64,000 bases of DNA, taken from positions 1,465,501-1,529,500 of the forward strand of contig CP028514.1 in NCBI GenBank assembly GCA_003054495.1. The letters run 5' to 3'. The notes beneath the pieces are model-generated. The model was not told the origin of the DNA and made no database searches. It saw nothing but the letters and a program-made list of their open reading frames with translations. The position numbers and the translations under genes are program-made. The stretch is from Carboxydocella thermautotrophica. Its GTDB lineage: Bacteria; Bacillota; GCA-003054495; Carboxydocellales; Carboxydocellaceae. Numbering within the stretch: position 1 is the stretch's first letter; every line of letters starts with the position of its first letter. Shown one piece after another: positions 62,413-64,000 of the stretch.

Positions 62413-64000
62413 ACCCTTTTGCTTTTCTTCCTGGATAGCTTGCTTGCGGGAAAGATTGATCCGCCCCAAATCATCAATCTTGATTACCTTAACAGGAATC
62501 TGATCGCCAACACTGACTACATCTTCTACTTTATTGACTCTCTGTTCGGAAAGCTGACTGATATGCACTAAGCCTTCCTTACCGGGCAGAACTTCGACAA
62601 AGGCGCCAAATTCTACAATCCGAACTACTTTACCGAGATAAGTTTTGCCTACTTCCACCTCCTCGGTGAGTTCCTCGATCATTTCCTGTGCTTTTCTACC
62701 AGCAGATTGGTCAATTGCATATATGAAGACTCGGCCATCATCTTCAATATCAATCTTTACTCCGGTTTCATCAATGATTTTCTTGATGGTTTTACCACCA
62801 GGGCCAATCACCGTCCTGATTTTATCCGGATGAATGGTCAGGAAAATCAGGCGCGGAGCCCATGGTGACAACTCCTTACGGGGTGCCGGTAAAGTCTCCA
62901 GCATCTTCTGAAGAATATACAGCCGTCCCTGTCGGGCCTGTTCCAGAGCCATCTTGAGGATCTGCCGGTCAATCCCAGCGATCTTGATATCCATTTGAAT
63001 GGCTGTTACCCCGATTTCAGTACCTGCAACTTTGAAATCCATATCCCCCAGAGCGTCTTCCATACCCTGGATATCGGTCAGGACCCGGACAATATCTCCT
63101 TCCTTAACCAGACCCATAGCTACACCGGAAACGGGGCGCTTGATAGGTACACCTGCATCCATTAAGGACAAGGTGCTGCCGCAAACGCTGGCCATGGAAC
63201 TGGAACCATTGGATTCCAGGACTTCGGAAACCAGGCGGATAGTATAGGGGAAGACCTTTTCATCAGGTATCATAGGTTCGAGAGCTCTTTCTGCCAGAGC
63301 GCCGTGACCGATTTCCCGTCGGGATGGAGCCCGGAGCGGTCTGGCTTCTCCTGTGCTATAAGGCGGAAAATTGTAATGATGCATATAGCGTTTTGATTCG
63401 TCTACTCCCAGGTCATCCAGAATCTGTTCATCCCCAATCGCCCCCAGAGTAGTAACGGTCAGTACCTGGGTCTGTCCTCTGGTAAAGATAGCAGAACCAT
63501 GGGTTCTGGGCAAAACTCCGACTTCACACCAGATAGGACGAATTTCATCCAGTTTCCGGCCATCAGGACGGATTCCTTCAGTGATAATCATCTGCCGTAC
63601 AGTTTCTTTCAAGATGTTATGAAATACTTTTTCCAGCTCTTTTTCCCGTTCCGGATATTGTTCCTGGAAATGTTCTAGCACTTTTTTCCTCAGTTCTTCT
63701 AATGTATCCTGCCGTTGCTGTTTGTCAAAAATTCGCACTGCCTGGTTGATCTCTTCGGCAATAAATGCCCTGACTGCCTGGTCCATTTCAGGATCTGGCT
63801 GGGCCAATGGAATTTCCCGTTTAACCACTGCCAGTTCAGTTTGAACCTGAATCTGAAATTCTACTATCTTCTTGATTTCTTCATGGGCAAACATGATGGC
63901 TTCCAGAATTTCATCTTCCGGAACCTCATTGGCAGCAGCTTCCACCATCATTACTGCATCTTTGGTTCCCGCTACGACGATGTGCATGTCGCTCTTTTCA
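62410..64000 (-). CDS. pnp: polynucleotide phosphorylase (N-terminus outside window)
   Basis: At least 529 residues of PNPase. The reading frame continues past the window end ([16 protein letters not shown]). Visible are the second RNase PH domain ([47 protein letters not shown] split by domain), the KH domain ([12 protein letters not shown]) and the S1 domain at the end ([14 protein letters not shown]). It degrades RNA with phosphate. As in Bacillus it precedes the ylxY-mlpA genes. Confidence 0.97.
   Translation of the reverse strand, partial: EKSDMHIVVAGTKDAVMMVEAAANEVPEDEILEAIMFAHEEIKKIVEFQIQVQTELAVVKREIPLAQPDPEMDQAVRAFIAEEINQAVRIFDKQQRQDTLEELRKKVLEHFQEQYPEREKELEKVFHNILKETVRQMIITEGIRPDGRKLDEIRPIWCEVGVLPRTHGSAIFTRGQTQVLTVTTLGAIGDEQILDDLGVDESKRYMHHYNFPPYSTGEARPLRAPSRREIGHGALAERALEPMIPDEKVFPYTIRLVSEVLESNGSSSMASVCGSTLSLMDAGVPIKRPVSGVAMGLVKEGDIVRVLTDIQGMEDALGDMDFKVAGTEIGVTAIQMDIKIAGIDRQILKMALEQARQGRLYILQKMLETLPAPRKELSPWAPRLIFLTIHPDKIRTVIGPGGKTIKKIIDETGVKIDIEDDGRVFIYAIDQSAGRKAQEMIEELTEEVEVGKTYLGKVVRIVEFGAFVEVLPGKEGLVHISQLSEQRVNKVEDVVSVGDQIPVKVIKIDDLGRINLSRKQAIQEEKQKG

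Overview
The window reads as chromosome of an anaerobic, endospore-forming, Gram-positive bacterium of the Clostridia. Evidence is the set of sporulation genes (dipicolinate synthase dpaAB, an alpha/beta small acid-soluble spore protein, SpoVB-like, PdaA-like, DacF-like, YmxH, YlzJ/TepA), AGGAGG-type ribosome binding sites, an oxygen-sensitive two-subunit class I fumarase, a CooC-type nickel-insertion ATPase and a group 1-like [NiFe] hydrogenase. A CO- or H2-using thermophile such as Carboxydocella would fit, but that genus is a guess.

Layout. 1-5.6 kb: a sigma-54 activator (5' end cut by the window), then a sigma-54 promoter and the operon fumarase alpha / fumarase beta / malic enzyme; an IS110-family element sits between the two fumarase genes. 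5.6-14.4 kb: a LysM membrane protein with an MPN-like domain, a HEPN-domain gene and a partner, a Xer-type recombinase beside a dif-like palindrome, an AlbA_2 protein, a K+ channel with RCK domains, cooC, ddl and a SpoVB-like flippase. 14.4-20.7 kb: a spore protein, an orphan GGDEF-like histidine kinase, pgsA, rimO, a Fur-family regulator and a YgiQ-type radical SAM protein. 20.8-23.2 kb: a hydrogenase operon whose large subunit is truncated. 23.4-27.6 kb: RodZ-like protein, YmfK-like protein, mnmH, a SIR2-like gene, a Nudix hydrolase. 27.7-29.8 kb: a YugP-like metallopeptidase behind a yybP-ykoY (Mn2+) riboswitch, and a PdaA-like deacetylase. 30.0-30.9 kb: eleven tRNA genes. 31.0-37.7 kb: a Cys-rich probable coat protein, a CAP-domain protein and the biotin operon bioBWAFD under a BirA operator. 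37.7-43.2 kb: a nucleoside-type ABC transporter (BMP family) and a GntR regulator. 43.3-64 kb: a block with Bacillus-like gene order (spoIIIE, ylzJ, tepA, rnj, dapA, dapG, asd, dpaB, dpaA, ymxH, mlpA-like peptidase, ylxY-like, pnp) with uppP, dapB, dut, a dacF-like gene and two secreted proteins added.

How the genes work together: aspartokinase, Asd, DapA and DapB make dihydrodipicolinate, which DpaAB oxidises to dipicolinic acid for the spore core. A sigma-K-type promoter precedes dpaA and a lysine riboswitch precedes dapB, so lysine supply and spore dipicolinate supply appear separately controlled. The most unusual signals are the dif-like site beside the Xer gene, the Mn2+ riboswitch ahead of a metallopeptidase, the truncated hydrogenase large subunit, and the IS110 insertion with a possible bridge RNA.
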